Below are positions 27,222-35,953 of a stretch of DNA of 64,000 nucleotides, in pieces. The position numbers were made by a program, and so were the translations under genes. Under the pieces are notes generated by a model, which had not been told where the DNA came from, did not search any database, and saw only the letters and a program-made list of their open reading frames with translations. The stretch is from Bordetella genomosp. 8 (lineage in GTDB: Bacteria > Pseudomonadota > Gammaproteobacteria > Burkholderiales > Burkholderiaceae_B), in contig NZ_CP021108.1 of NCBI RefSeq assembly GCF_002119685.1, forward strand, positions 3,472,001 to 3,536,000, in the 5' to 3' direction. Positions within the stretch are counted from its first letter, which is position 1. Every line of letters begins with the position of its first letter.

Positions 27222-28676
27222 TCAGGCGACCCCCACCTGTTGGTAGATGTGCTTTATTTCCTGGAAATCGATCAGGGCGTCGTAGCCATGCAGGCGTCCC
27301 AGGCCGCTGCGCCGGTAGCCGCCGGTCTCGGCTTCGGCAAACAGCTTGTTGTGTTCGTTGATCCACACCGTGCCGTTCTTCAGCGCGCGGGCAACGCGCA
27401 ACGCGCGGGCCCCGTCGCGGGTCCATACGCTGGCCGACAGGCCGTATTCGGAATGGTTGGCGCGCGCGATGGCCTCGGCCTCGTCCTCGAAGCGTTCGAT
27501 CACCACCAGCGGCCCGAAAATCTCTTCCTGGATGAAGAAGGCCTGCGTGTCCCGATGCGCCACCAGCGTGGGGCTCAGGAACGCGCCACCCGCCAGGGCG
27601 CCGCCCAGGCGCTCGCCACGCAACACGACTTCGTCGGCGGCCTCCATGGCCTGCGCGATGCGCGCGCCCACGCTTTCCGCCGCCGCCACGTCGATCAGCG
27701 GCCCCATGCTCGCGCCCTCGGACAGGCCGGGGCCGACCCGCTGCGCGCGCAAGGCGTCGGCCAAGGCCTGCTTCATGGCGTCGTAGTGCCGCGCATGCAC
27801 CAGCACCCGGCGCGCGGCCGTGCATTGCTGGCCGCTGATGATGGTGGCCGCCGCGGCCAGCGCGGATGCGGCGGTGGCGATGTCGGCGTCCTCGAACACC
27901 AGGCAGGAAGACTTGCCGCCGAGTTCCAGCGACAGCTTTTTCATGGTGGGCGCGGCCGCGGCCATGATGCGCTGGCCGACCGCGTTCGAACCGGTGAAGC
28001 TGATGACGTCCACGTCCGCCGATTCCACCAGCCGCGCGGCCACGGCATGCCCCGCTTCGCTGACCAGGTTGACCACGCCGGGCGGCAGGCCGGGCGCTTC
28101 ATGCAGCGCGGCGATCAATGCGGCGGTCAGCAGCGCGGTCTGCGGCGCCGGCTTGATCACCGCCGTGCAGCCCGCGGCCAGCGCCGGCGCCAGCGAGCGG
28201 ATCAACAGCACCGCGGGCGCGTTCCACGGCACGATGATGCCGGCCACGCCGGCGGGCTCCTTCAACAGCGTCGAAAACGCGCCGGGCTCGACCTCGAACA
28301 CATGGCCGGGCAGATAACGCGCCAGGCCCGCGTAATAGCGGATCTCCGATACCGCCCCGGCGATCTCGCCACGCGATTGCGCCAGCACCTTGCCGTTTTC
28401 CAAGGTCAGCAGCCGCGCCAGCGCGTCGGCGCGAGCCTCCATCGCATCGGCCCAGCGCAGCATGACCATCTGCCGCAGCCGCGGGTTCTGCGCCCACGAG
28501 GGCTGGTCGAAAGCGCGGCGCGCGGCGGCGATCGCGTCATCGGCGTCGACGCGCCCGGACGCGGCATAGCGCCCCAGCGCACTACCGTCCGCGGGATTCA
28601 GGCTGTCGCCCCACTGGCCGCCTTGCGCGGGCCGCCATTGCCCCTCGATCAGATTGTTCGCCTGCCTGGATTCCAT
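27222..28676 (-). CDS. NAD(P)-dependent aldehyde dehydrogenase
   Basis: The 484-aa protein is a standard ALDH. Motifs: AGIIVPWNAPAVL (cofactor site), FTGSNAVGQRI, LSLELGGKSSCLVFEDADI with the general-base Glu, and SGQQCTAARRVLVH with the nucleophilic Cys. It would oxidise an aldehyde to the acid; within this operon furfural, an aromatic aldehyde or 2-oxoglutarate semialdehyde are candidates. Two starts are possible. ATG 28676 (MESRQ) has AAGGGG about 10 bases upstream. ATG 28694 overlaps the stop of the upstream Bug gene as ATGA, adds 6 residues and has no ribosome site. The first is preferred but not certain. Confidence 0.92.
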   Translation of the reverse strand: MESRQANNLIEGQWRPAQGGQWGDSLNPADGSALGRYAASGRVDADDAIAAARRAFDQPSWAQNPRLRQMVMLRWADAMEARADALARLLTLENGKVLAQSRGEIAGAVSEIRYYAGLARYLPGHVFEVEPGAFSTLLKEPAGVAGIIVPWNAPAVLLIRSLAPALAAGCTAVIKPAPQTALLTAALIAALHEAPGLPPGVVNLVSEAGHAVAARLVESADVDVISFTGSNAVGQRIMAAAAPTMKKLSLELGGKSSCLVFEDADIATAASALAAAATIISGQQCTAARRVLVHARHYDAMKQALADALRAQRVGPGLSEGASMGPLIDVAAAESVGARIAQAMEAADEVVLRGERLGGALAGGAFLSPTLVAHRDTQAFFIQEEIFGPLVVIERFEDEAEAIARANHSEYGLSASVWTRDGARALRVARALKNGTVWINEHNKLFAEAETGGYRRSGLGRLHGYDALIDFQEIKHIYQQVGVA

Positions 28677-28690
28677 GTTCCCGCGCCCCT

Positions 28691-29695
28691 TCATTCGACA
28701 GTGATATGGCCGTCGCGAACGACCTTCTTCCACAAGGCCACCTGCTTCGCGATGAAACCGCGGAAGGCTTCCGGGGTACCCCCGTCCGGCACCACGCCCT
28801 GCTGGGCGAAGGCCTCCTTGACGTCGGGCATGGCCAGCACCTCGTTCAGGTCGCGGTTGAGCTTGTCGACGATGGCCGTCGGCGTGCCCGCCGGCACGAC
28901 GAAGCCGTGCCAGGATTCGACCTCATAGCCCGGCAGGCCCGCTTCGGCCGACGTCGGCAGGTCCGGCATCAGCGGCGTACGCTTCGCGCTGGCCACCGCC
29001 AGCGGCAGCACCTTGCCGGACTTCAGGAAAGGCAGCGCGTTGGGCAGCAGGTCCATGGCCACATCGACCTGGCCGCCGGCCAGGTCGGTCAGCATGGGCG
29101 TGCTGCCCTTGTAGGGCACCTGCGTCATGCGCGTGCCGGACATGTTCTCGAACAAGGCCATCGCAAGGTGATTGGATGAGCCCGGTCCCGACGACCCGTA
29201 GTTCAATGCGCCGGGCTTGGCCTTGCCGGCCGCCAGCACATCCTTCAGGCTGCGCAGGGGACTGCCCGCGTGCGTCACCAGCATCATGGGCGACCGGCCC
29301 GCCAGGATCACCGGCGTGAAGGCCTTTTCGGTGTCGTATGGCAGCTTGTACAGCGAAGGATTCGAAGCGAATGGAAACTGCACCACCAGCAGCGTGTAGC
29401 CATCGGGCGGCGCCATCGCCACGGTCTGCGTGCCGATCACCGTGCCGCCGCCGGGCTTGTTCTCGACGATGACCGATTGCTTCCACTTCGGTCCGAGCTT
29501 GGCGGCGACCAGGCGCCCCAGGGTGTCGTTGAAGCCGCCCACCGGATACGGCACCACGATGCGCACCGGCTTGGAAGGATAGGATTCATCCTGGGCCAGC
29601 GCCCGGCCCGGCGCCATGACCAGGCTCGCGCCCAGCAGGGCCGCGGTCAACGTCAACATAAGGCTGCGGCGCGCCGCGAACCGGAATGCGTGCAT
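28691..29695 (-). CDS. Bug-family (TctC) periplasmic solute-binding protein 2
   Basis: The 334-aa protein has a clear signal peptide (RRSLMLTLTAALLGASLVMA, cleavage after ALAQ) and the Bug core: VRIVVPYPVGGFNDTLGRLV, NKPGGGTVIGTQTVAMAPPDGYTLLV and VPYKGSTPMLTDLAGGQVDVAMDLLPNALP. It is the same length as the receptor at 26160 and clearly paralogous. GAGGAGA lies about 7 bases before the start. Having two receptors in one operon suggests uptake of two related acids, or one acid plus a signal function. It is the second gene of the operon. Confidence 0.93.
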   Translation of the reverse strand: MHAFRFAARRSLMLTLTAALLGASLVMAPGRALAQDESYPSKPVRIVVPYPVGGFNDTLGRLVAAKLGPKWKQSVIVENKPGGGTVIGTQTVAMAPPDGYTLLVVQFPFASNPSLYKLPYDTEKAFTPVILAGRSPMMLVTHAGSPLRSLKDVLAAGKAKPGALNYGSSGPGSSNHLAMALFENMSGTRMTQVPYKGSTPMLTDLAGGQVDVAMDLLPNALPFLKSGKVLPLAVASAKRTPLMPDLPTSAEAGLPGYEVESWHGFVVPAGTPTAIVDKLNRDLNEVLAMPDVKEAFAQQGVVPDGGTPEAFRGFIAKQVALWKKVVRDGHITVE

Positions 29696-29730
29696 GCCAG
29701 GTCTCCTCGTTTTTTTTGGATAAAACTGCG

Positions 29731-30915
29731 TCAGGCGTAAGCCGGTCCTTCGATGGGCGGATGCGCCGACAGGAAAGCCTCGTCGACCTCCACGCCGATG
29801 CCTGGCCCGGATGGCGGCGCCACGCAGCCGTCTTCGCCGATGGCGAAAGGCGTGTCCACGAGCGCGTCGCGAAAAAGATTGCCGCGCGATACGTCGGCTT
29901 CGAAATAGCCGCCGTGGTCGAGCGCCGCCAGCACATGCAGGGTGGCCGCCATGTTGATTCCCGTCATCGAGGAATGCGGATGCACCTTCAGCTTGTAGGC
30001 CGAGCCCAGGGCGGCGATGCGCAAGGTTTCCGTGATGCCGCCGGTCTTGGACAGATCGGGCTGCAGGACGTCGACGACGCGGTCATCCACCAACCGGCTG
30101 AATTCGAAGCGCGTGTAGTGGTTTTCGCCCGCCGCGAAGGCGATCCGGCCAAAGGCGCGGGCGCGTTCGTAATTGCGGTAGTCATGGGCGGGAAAAGGTT
30201 CTTCCAGCCAGCCCACGCCCAGGGCGTCCAGGGCCGGTATCGCCTGGCGCGCATCGTCCAGCGTATAGGCGGCATTGGCATCGGCAAGGATCGCCAGATC
30301 GGCGCCGAAGGCCTCGCGCACGGCCTGCACGCGGGCGATATCGCGGGCGACGGAATCGCCCAGCCGCAGCTTGACGGCCTTGTAGCCCGCGCGCACGTGC
30401 GTGCCGGCTTCTTCCACCAGCGCGGCCGGCTCCTGCCAACCCAGCGCCACGCCGCCGGCATAGGCAGGAATGCGCCGGGCCGCGCCGCCCAGCAGGCGAT
30501 ATAGAGGCCAGCCGACCGCCCGGGCGCGGATGTCCCATAGCGCCATATCGATGCCGCTCATGGCGATGGCGCAGCCCGCGCCGATGCCGTGGCTGGCAAG
30601 CTGGCGCGTATAGACACGTTGCCAGACGCCGTTGACGTCGGCCGCGTTCATGTCCAGCACCATGGGCCGGAGCCCGTGATTGACGAAATGCGCGATGCTG
30701 GAATGGGCGCGGCCGTGATGCGATTCGCCCCATCCCACCAGGCCGCCCGCGGTCGTCACCTTCACGACCACGGCATCGCGCTTCAGCGTGCGGCCCACGC
30801 CCAGGCGCACGCTGTGCGCCGGCGGCACCGGAAAGGAGGTGGCCCAGGCCTGGATGTCGGCGATCGCGAGTTCCGGCGCGTCGTACGCCTCTCCGTGTAT
30901 CGGCATGGGCTGCAT
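29731..30915 (-). CDS. Enolase-superfamily enzyme, mandelate racemase/muconate lactonizing family
   Basis: The 394-aa protein has the N-terminal capping domain and the C-terminal barrel. Visible active-site set: K182-L-R184 at the end of strand 2 (where mandelate racemase has K-x-K), metal ligands D212 (ADAN), E238/E239 (WLEEPF) and E264 (AGEN), then D287 (QPD) and H312 or H314 (KVHPH) as the Asp-His dyad. This places it in the mandelate-racemase subgroup: either a 2-hydroxyacid racemase or a sugar-acid dehydratase. AAGGAGA lies about 9 bases before the ATG. It is the first gene of the 13-gene operon, directly behind a good promoter (30961-30989). Confidence 0.85.
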   Translation of the reverse strand: MQPMPIHGEAYDAPELAIADIQAWATSFPVPPAHSVRLGVGRTLKRDAVVVKVTTAGGLVGWGESHHGRAHSSIAHFVNHGLRPMVLDMNAADVNGVWQRVYTRQLASHGIGAGCAIAMSGIDMALWDIRARAVGWPLYRLLGGAARRIPAYAGGVALGWQEPAALVEEAGTHVRAGYKAVKLRLGDSVARDIARVQAVREAFGADLAILADANAAYTLDDARQAIPALDALGVGWLEEPFPAHDYRNYERARAFGRIAFAAGENHYTRFEFSRLVDDRVVDVLQPDLSKTGGITETLRIAALGSAYKLKVHPHSSMTGINMAATLHVLAALDHGGYFEADVSRGNLFRDALVDTPFAIGEDGCVAPPSGPGIGVEVDEAFLSAHPPIEGPAYA

Positions 30916-30960
30916 GAATCCTGTCTCCTTGTCGCGGTCTCGTGCGGACCGGTTGGAGAA

Positions 30961-30989
30961 AGTTTAGGAAGCGCGTAACATCAGGTCAA
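30961..30989 (-). promoter_or_regulatory. Sigma-70-type promoter of the catabolic operon
   Basis: On the minus strand TTGACC (30989-30984) is followed after exactly 17 bases by TAAACT (30966-30961), predicting a start near 30953, about 38 bases ahead of the first gene. This is the best promoter match in the island. Confidence 0.7.
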
Positions 30990-31009
30990 TTAATATTAAA
31001 TTATCCCTC

Positions 31010-31028
31010 CCATCATTCTGAATGATGG
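31010..31028. promoter_or_regulatory. LysR-type recognition site (perfect dyad)
   Basis: CCATCATTC and GAATGATGG form a perfect 9-base dyad around a single T. Its centre (31019) is about 66 bases upstream of the predicted operon start point, the usual place of a LysR recognition site. A second AT-rich dyad TTAATATTAA (30990-30999) abuts the -35 box where the activation site would be. It is also 38 bases before the regulator's own start codon, fitting autoregulation. Confidence 0.65.
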
Positions 31029-31056
31029 ATCACGGAACGATACGGAGCCCAAGGCG

Positions 31057-31959
31057 ATGGAATTCCGCCAGATCCAGTATTTCGTCTGCCTCTACGAGGA
31101 AGGCTCTGTGACGCGCGCCGCGCGGCGGCTCAATATCGTGCAGCCGGCGTTGAGCATGCAGATCGCCAAGCTCGAACAGGAGACCGGACGCCAGCTGTTC
31201 GTGCGCAGCTCCAGCGGCATGCAGCCCACGCCGGAGGCGCGGCAGATGTACCGGATCTTCATGCCGGTGCTCGCGGATTTCGCCCGCGCACGCGAACAGG
31301 TGATGCAGACGGACGCGGAACTGAGCGGCCAGGTGCGCGTGGGCATGATCGCCACCATCGCGCAGGGCGTCATGGTCGATGCACTGATGGCCTTCACGCA
31401 GATGCATCCCAAGGTGGCGCTGGCGCTGGTCGACGGCTACAGCGGCGGCCTGATCGACGCCGTGGCCGGGGGGCAGCTGGATGCCGCGGTCATCAACAAG
31501 CCGCGCCGGCCGCTGGCCCTGGCCACCGAACCGATTACCGAGGAAAACCTGGTGCTCGTCACGGGCAGCCATCATCCCGGCCTGCCGGCCGAAATCCCGC
31601 TGCGCCGCCTGGCGGGATTGAAACTGGTGCTGCCCACGCGCCAGCATGGCCTGCGCGGCATCATCGAAAGCTTCGCGCAGGCGGAAGACGTGGACCTGGC
31701 GCCCACCGTGGAAATCGATTCGATCAGCGCCATCCTGAAACTGGTGCACGGCAGCGACTTCGCGTCGGTGCTGCCGCAGATCGCGGTGACCAGCGAAATC
31801 GCCCTGGGGCGCGTGCGCACCCATGCCATCGTGCGCCCGCGCCTGACGCGCCAGGTGGTGTGCGTGACACATCCGCGCCGTACGCCAGGCGCGGCCGCCA
31901 CGGCCTTCCTGCGGGTGCTATTGGCGCACGTGCACGATATGGCCACCGCGTCCGCCTGA
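31057..31959 (+). CDS. LysR-family regulator of the catabolic island
   Basis: The 300-aa protein has a LysR helix-turn-helix (about residues 1-58: MEFRQIQYFVCLYEEGSVTRAARRL, QPALSMQIAKLEQETGRQLF) and an effector domain (about 90-295, LSGQVRVGMIATIAQGVMV). It is divergent from the 13-gene operon with 141 bases between starts, containing the dyads and promoter described. It therefore probably activates the operon with a pathway acid or CoA ester as inducer. It converges with the pseudouridine synthase gene. Confidence 0.92.
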   Translation: MEFRQIQYFVCLYEEGSVTRAARRLNIVQPALSMQIAKLEQETGRQLFVRSSSGMQPTPEARQMYRIFMPVLADFARAREQVMQTDAELSGQVRVGMIATIAQGVMVDALMAFTQMHPKVALALVDGYSGGLIDAVAGGQLDAAVINKPRRPLALATEPITEENLVLVTGSHHPGLPAEIPLRRLAGLKLVLPTRQHGLRGIIESFAQAEDVDLAPTVEIDSISAILKLVHGSDFASVLPQIAVTSEIALGRVRTHAIVRPRLTRQVVCVTHPRRTPGAAATAFLRVLLAHVHDMATASA

Positions 31960-31986
31960 GGTGGCCACCGCGCCCACGCAAGGCGA

Positions 31987-32718
31987 TCAGAAGCGCTCGT
32001 CTTCCCGCAGATAGCGCCACTGGCCCGGCTGCAGGTCGCCCAGCATGACGCGGCCGATGCGCACGCGCTTCAGGCCTATCACTTTCAGCCCCACCAGTTC
32101 GCACATGCGGCGGATCTGGCGCTTCTTGCCTTCCTTCAGGATGAAGCGCAGCTGGTCCTGGTTCTGCCAGGACACCTTGGCGGGTTTCAATGCCTTGCCG
32201 TCCAGCGAAAGGCCGTGATTCAGCAGCGCCAGGCCCTGCTCGCCCAGGCGTCCCTGCACCCGCACCAGGTACTCTTTTTCGATGCCGGAATCCTCGCCGA
32301 TCAACTGCTTGGCGATGCGGCCGTCCTGCGTCAGCACCAGCAGGCCGGTGGAATCGATGTCCAGGCGGCCCGCGACGGCCAGCCCGCGCAGGTGGGCGCG
32401 ATCGAAACGCAGCGGCGAACGGTCGTTGGCGGCCCGCGACCGCGAATCGATCAAGGCGGCGGCGGGCTGGTAGCCGTCTTCCGCCTGCCCGGAGACGTAG
32501 CCCATGGGCTTGTGGATCAGGATGGTCACGCGCTCCTGCTGCCGCGCCTGGGCGGCGCGCTCCAGCGTGATGACCTGGTTGGGGTAGGCTTTCGCGCCCA
32601 GTTCGGCGACGACCACGCCATCCACGCGCACCCAGCCACGCTCGATATAGCTGTCGGCCTCGCGCCGGGAACACAGGCCGCGTTCCGACATGAGCTTGGA
32701 GATACGTACTTTTTCCAT
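31987..32718 (-). CDS. rRNA pseudouridine synthase, RsuA/RluF family
   Basis: The 243-aa protein has an N-terminal S4 RNA-binding domain (about 4-50: [28 protein letters not shown]). The synthase domain holds the catalytic Asp in [18 protein letters not shown], and the family motif [25 protein letters not shown] follows. It isomerises uridine in large-subunit rRNA or tRNA; RluF is the closest remembered match, but RluB/RluE cannot be excluded. The open frame continues far upstream across another gene. ATG 32718 is chosen because the S4 domain begins directly after it; an ATG at 32742 would add 8 residues, and neither has a good ribosome site. Confidence 0.88.
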   Translation of the reverse strand: MEKVRISKLMSERGLCSRREADSYIERGWVRVDGVVVAELGAKAYPNQVITLERAAQARQQERVTILIHKPMGYVSGQAEDGYQPAAALIDSRSRAANDRSPLRFDRAHLRGLAVAGRLDIDSTGLLVLTQDGRIAKQLIGEDSGIEKEYLVRVQGRLGEQGLALLNHGLSLDGKALKPAKVSWQNQDQLRFILKEGKKRQIRRMCELVGLKVIGLKRVRIGRVMLGDLQPGQWRYLREDERF

Positions 32719-32909
32719 GGAGCGCGTCGTGAAAGCCGACATTCTAGCGGCTTTGGACGTGCGGCCCGGCGCAACCGCCTGGAGCTGGCCGCCATGCCCT
32801 CGGCGGCGGCGCGGTGCCGGCTGCCTGACCGCTATGGCCACTGGCGGGGAGTCGCCTGCTTTCCGTCGATGGCAGCGGCAGCAACGCGCTTGCGGGATAA
32901 TACGTCGCC

Positions 32910-33494
32910 ATGAAGATTCCTCACCCCGGCAGTCGCGGCTGGACGCCGCTCCCCCTACCCTCCTGCACCTCCACCCAGAAATTCTGGCTGTTCCGCCCCG
33001 GCGCATTGACCGCCGGCCTGCGCCAGTTGGGCGAATTCCGCCTGCGTGTGCTGGCCGAGTACGCGCAGGCCGCGCCCGCTGACGAAGCGCTGGCCATGCG
33101 GCTGCGCCCCGGCGCGATGGTCTGGGTGCGCGAAGTCCTGATGTCGGTCGATGGCATCGACGCCGTGGCCGCGCGCAGCCTGACCCCGCTGGAGGCCTCG
33201 CGCGGCATATGGCAGGGCATGCGCCGCCTGCGCACCCGGCCGCTGGCCGATATGCTGTACCACGACCGCACCGTGCGCCGCACGGCCTTCGAATGCCGCC
33301 GCCTGGCGCCGGGCGTGCCCTTCTACGCCACCGCGCGCGCGGTCGTCGCCGAGACAGGATCCCGCGAGGCGTCCCGCGAACCGCGCATCCTGGCACGGCG
33401 GTCGGTGTTCTGGCGCCACGGACAGCCCTTGCTGGTGGCGGAAGGGTTCATGCCCGGGTTCTGGGACAAGGCCGGCGATCGCCGGCCCGCCTAG
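32910..33494 (+). CDS. ubiC: Chorismate pyruvate-lyase
   Basis: The 194-aa protein converts chorismate to 4-hydroxybenzoate and pyruvate, the first committed step of ubiquinone synthesis. Recognisable family segments are [20 protein letters not shown] near residue 22-41, [11 protein letters not shown] and ARSLTPLEA in the middle, and [23 protein letters not shown] at the end, including the conserved Arg and Glu. Length is slightly above the usual 165-185. It is divergent from the pseudouridine synthase gene (191 bases) and converges with the hypothetical gene after 6 bases. No ubiA lies next to it. Confidence 0.9.
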   Translation: MKIPHPGSRGWTPLPLPSCTSTQKFWLFRPGALTAGLRQLGEFRLRVLAEYAQAAPADEALAMRLRPGAMVWVREVLMSVDGIDAVAARSLTPLEASRGIWQGMRRLRTRPLADMLYHDRTVRRTAFECRRLAPGVPFYATARAVVAETGSREASREPRILARRSVFWRHGQPLLVAEGFMPGFWDKAGDRRPA

Positions 33495-33500
33495 CGAAAG

Positions 33501-34082
33501 TCAAACGCCCGCGGTTGCCGCATCCTCGTCGCGCCGCGCCCGCGGCTGCGATGCGGCGCTTGCGGCGTCGGCGTCCCCGCCCTGCCGCACTTGCGGCTGC
33601 GGCTGCGGCTGCGACGTGGCACTTCCCGCTTCGGCGTTTTCCTTCAACCGCTGCGCGACCTGCGCCGCCACCTTCGCCTGGTCTTCCGGCGACATCGCGT
33701 CGTACTGTTCCTGGCTGATCCCCATGCTGGCCAGCATCATGTAGAACATGCGCTTGCTCAAGGGCATGGACAGATAGTCGGACAACTGTTGTGCCGCGGC
33801 GGACTTGGCGCCGGGGCCGCCGGCGGGAGCGCCGTGCGCCGCCGCCCATTGCTCGGGGTCGGCCATGCTGTACCGGTTGCCCGAGCCGGCCGCGCCCGAC
33901 GCGCCTGATGACGCGGCCCCGTTCGCCGCGCCGCTGCCGGCCGCATGCTTGAACAACCGGTCGAAGCCGCCGGCCACCCCGCCATCGCCGGACGCGCCAT
34001 GATCGGCGGCCTTGTCCTGCGGACGCCCGTTCAACAAGCCGACGGTGGCGTTGGCGATGTCCTGCAAACCGAAATTGCCCAT
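33501..34082 (-). CDS. Hypothetical protein with low-complexity flanks
   Basis: A 193-aa protein I do not recognise. It has three parts: an N-terminal region rich in Gly/Ala/Ser (to about residue 70); a compact predicted helical core (about 72-150: YSMADPEQWAAAHG, then LSKRMFYMMLASMGISQEQYDAMSPEDQAKVAAQVAQRLKE); and a Gln/Pro/Ala/Asp tail. No signal peptide or membrane helix is clear. AAGGA lies about 9 bases before the ATG, and codon use matches the neighbours, so it is probably a real gene. The core ends like a short helical bundle. Function unknown. Confidence 0.65.
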   Translation of the reverse strand: MGNFGLQDIANATVGLLNGRPQDKAADHGASGDGGVAGGFDRLFKHAAGSGAANGAASSGASGAAGSGNRYSMADPEQWAAAHGAPAGGPGAKSAAAQQLSDYLSMPLSKRMFYMMLASMGISQEQYDAMSPEDQAKVAAQVAQRLKENAEAGSATSQPQPQPQVRQGGDADAASAASQPRARRDEDAATAGV

Positions 34083-34235
34083 ACCCGATCCTTTACACGG
34101 AAGGCACGGCCGATTCGCGCCCGCTGCATGGGCAGGGGCGCCAGCGTGCTCTGCAATGGGCGGATCATAGCGCCGCCCGGGCCGGTCGCTAGCAGGGGAA
34201 CAAAGGGCCGGAATCCCTCCTATTCCAGCCTGCGG

Positions 34236-34775
34236 TCACTCGCGCCAGGTCTCCGGCACGACGACCACGCTGCCGGCGGCGGCGGTCACGTAGACCTCGC
34301 CATCCTGCACGTTCAGGTCCAGCGACATGGTGCGCTCGGCCAGTTCGCCCAGCGCCTGCGTCTGCTGCGCCGGCAGATTGATCACCTTCAGGTTGCGCGC
34401 GCGCGAGACGCGGTCGCGTATGCCGTCCCACCAGATCTGGCTGGCATGGCCGCCGTAGCAATAGACCAGCACCTGCGCCGAGCGCCCGCAGGCCTTGAGG
34501 ATACGGCGCTCGTCGGGCTGCCCGACTTCTATCCACAACTCGATGGCGCCGGTCAGGTCCTTGCGCCAGACGTCGGGCTCATCCGTTTCGCTCAGGCCTT
34601 TGGTGAAGGCCAGCGATTCATCGGCGTTCAAGGCATAGGCCAGCATGCGCACCATCATGCGCTCATCGGTTTCCGACGGATGCCGGGCGACGGTGACGGC
34701 ATGGCTGCCGTAATACCGGCGATCGTTGTCCGCGATGTTCAGGTCCGCCTTGTAGATGGTCGCGCGCAATGCCAT
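34236..34775 (-). CDS. yaeQ: YaeQ family protein
   Basis: The 179-aa protein matches YaeQ closely at both ends: MALRATIYKADLNIADNDRRYY at the start, ARHPSETDERMMVRMLAYALNA next, and the C-terminal SLDLNVQDGEVYVTA. The YaeQ fold is related to PD-(D/E)XK nucleases, and the conserved acidic and Gln/Glu residues are present (AIELWIEVGQPDERRI). E. coli YaeQ was once linked to suppression of RfaH loss; its biochemical role is unclear. The 52-codon open extension upstream is rejected because the family starts at MALRA. Downstream lies a 153-base gap to the hypothetical gene with nothing notable. Confidence 0.93.
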   Translation of the reverse strand: MALRATIYKADLNIADNDRRYYGSHAVTVARHPSETDERMMVRMLAYALNADESLAFTKGLSETDEPDVWRKDLTGAIELWIEVGQPDERRILKACGRSAQVLVYCYGGHASQIWWDGIRDRVSRARNLKVINLPAQQTQALGELAERTMSLDLNVQDGEVYVTAAAGSVVVVPETWRE

Positions 34776-34824
34776 GGATGTCTTGTCCGCCTGTGAAGCC
34801 CGGCATGATACCGCCATGCGCGGG

Positions 34825-35262
34825 TCACTGGATGCGATGCACCCTGGACACGTAGGCCTCCGACGCGGAGTCGGGGCTGGCGTCGTCGGTTCCGCGCTGG
34901 TCGAAATCGCTGCGCGCCGCCTCGATCTCATCGAGATGGTTGATCGTCCAGCTGCCCAGCGGATCGATGGACGCCAGCATGGATGCGCCCATTTCGGTCA
35001 ATTGGTACTCCACACGCGGCGGGACCTCGGGAAACACCGTCCGCTTGAGCAGGCCGTCGCGTTCCAGGTTGCGCAGGGTCAAGGTCAACATGCGCTGCGA
35101 AATACTGTCGGTGATGCGCTTGATTTCGCTGAACCGGCGCGGCCCATTACGCAAGCATCCCATGACGCGCATGGACCAGCGGTCGGCGACGCGCGACAGC
35201 ACGCCGGAGATCTTCTCGCAAACCTTGGGATCATGATCAGCAGTGGGGTCGGTCACATCCAT
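34825..35262 (-). CDS. HxlR-family transcriptional regulator
   Basis: The 145-aa protein has a single winged-helix HxlR domain (about residues 15-110), with [57 protein letters not shown] and [11 protein letters not shown]. HxlR proteins often sense aldehydes, quinones or redox stress. It lies 88 bases from the divergent azoreductase gene, a common HxlR-azoR pairing, so it probably represses azoR. The start ATG 35262 gives the normal family length; 40 further open codons upstream would run across the azoR promoter. Confidence 0.9.
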   Translation of the reverse strand: MDVTDPTADHDPKVCEKISGVLSRVADRWSMRVMGCLRNGPRRFSEIKRITDSISQRMLTLTLRNLERDGLLKRTVFPEVPPRVEYQLTEMGASMLASIDPLGSWTINHLDEIEAARSDFDQRGTDDASPDSASEAYVSRVHRIQ

Positions 35263-35350
35263 GTACCTCGGTATAAAAAAAGTGCCTTCTTGTGGCGCCA
35301 GGCCCGGAGGCCGAACATGCGGCCACCGAAACCATGGATTACGCCGCATC

Positions 35351-35953
35351 ATGAAGCTTCTGCACATCGACGCCAGCATCACCGCGCCTCAGTCCGTCAG
35401 CCGTACGCTGTCGGATGCCATCGTACAGCGGCTGCGCCATACGATACCCGACCTGGAAATCACGCGCCGCGACCTCCACGCCGACCCACTCCCCCATCTG
35501 TCCCTGGCCACCCTGCCTTCCAGCCACCCCATGGTGGTGTCGACGCCCGACAGCGCGCGTGCCGTCGCTTCCAGCCAGGCGGTGCTGGACGAATTCCTGG
35601 CGGCCGACATCGTCGTGGTGGGTGCGCCCATGTACAACTTCACCATTCCCAGCCAATTGAAAGCCTGGATCGATCGTCTGCTGGTGCCCGGCCAGACCTT
35701 CGCCTATGGCGCGGACGGGGTCAAAGGCCTGGCCGGCGGCAAGCGCGTCATCCTGGCGCTGGCGCGCGGCGGCGCCTATGGTCCGGAATCGCCCGCGGCG
35801 GCGGCCGAGCATGCCGAGTCCTACCTGCGCACGGTATTCGGCTTCATCGGCATCACCCAGCCCGAGGTCATCGTCGCCGAAGGCCTGCAAATGGGGGCGG
35901 ACCAACGCAGCCGTGCCCTGGAAGATGCCCAGCGCGCCGTCCAGGCGCTGTAG
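35351..35953 (+). CDS. azoR: FMN-dependent NADH-azoreductase / quinone reductase
   Basis: The 200-aa flavodoxin-fold enzyme reduces azo dyes and quinones with NADH. Motifs: [20 protein letters not shown] (FMN phosphate loop), [24 protein letters not shown] (the MYNF segment contacts FMN) and the GGAYGPE region. Length equals E. coli AzoR (201). It is divergent from an HxlR gene and probably controlled by it. No Shine-Dalgarno is obvious before the ATG. Physiologically it more likely detoxifies quinones than dyes. Confidence 0.92.
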   Translation: MKLLHIDASITAPQSVSRTLSDAIVQRLRHTIPDLEITRRDLHADPLPHLSLATLPSSHPMVVSTPDSARAVASSQAVLDEFLAADIVVVGAPMYNFTIPSQLKAWIDRLLVPGQTFAYGADGVKGLAGGKRVILALARGGAYGPESPAAAAEHAESYLRTVFGFIGITQPEVIVAEGLQMGADQRSRALEDAQRAVQAL

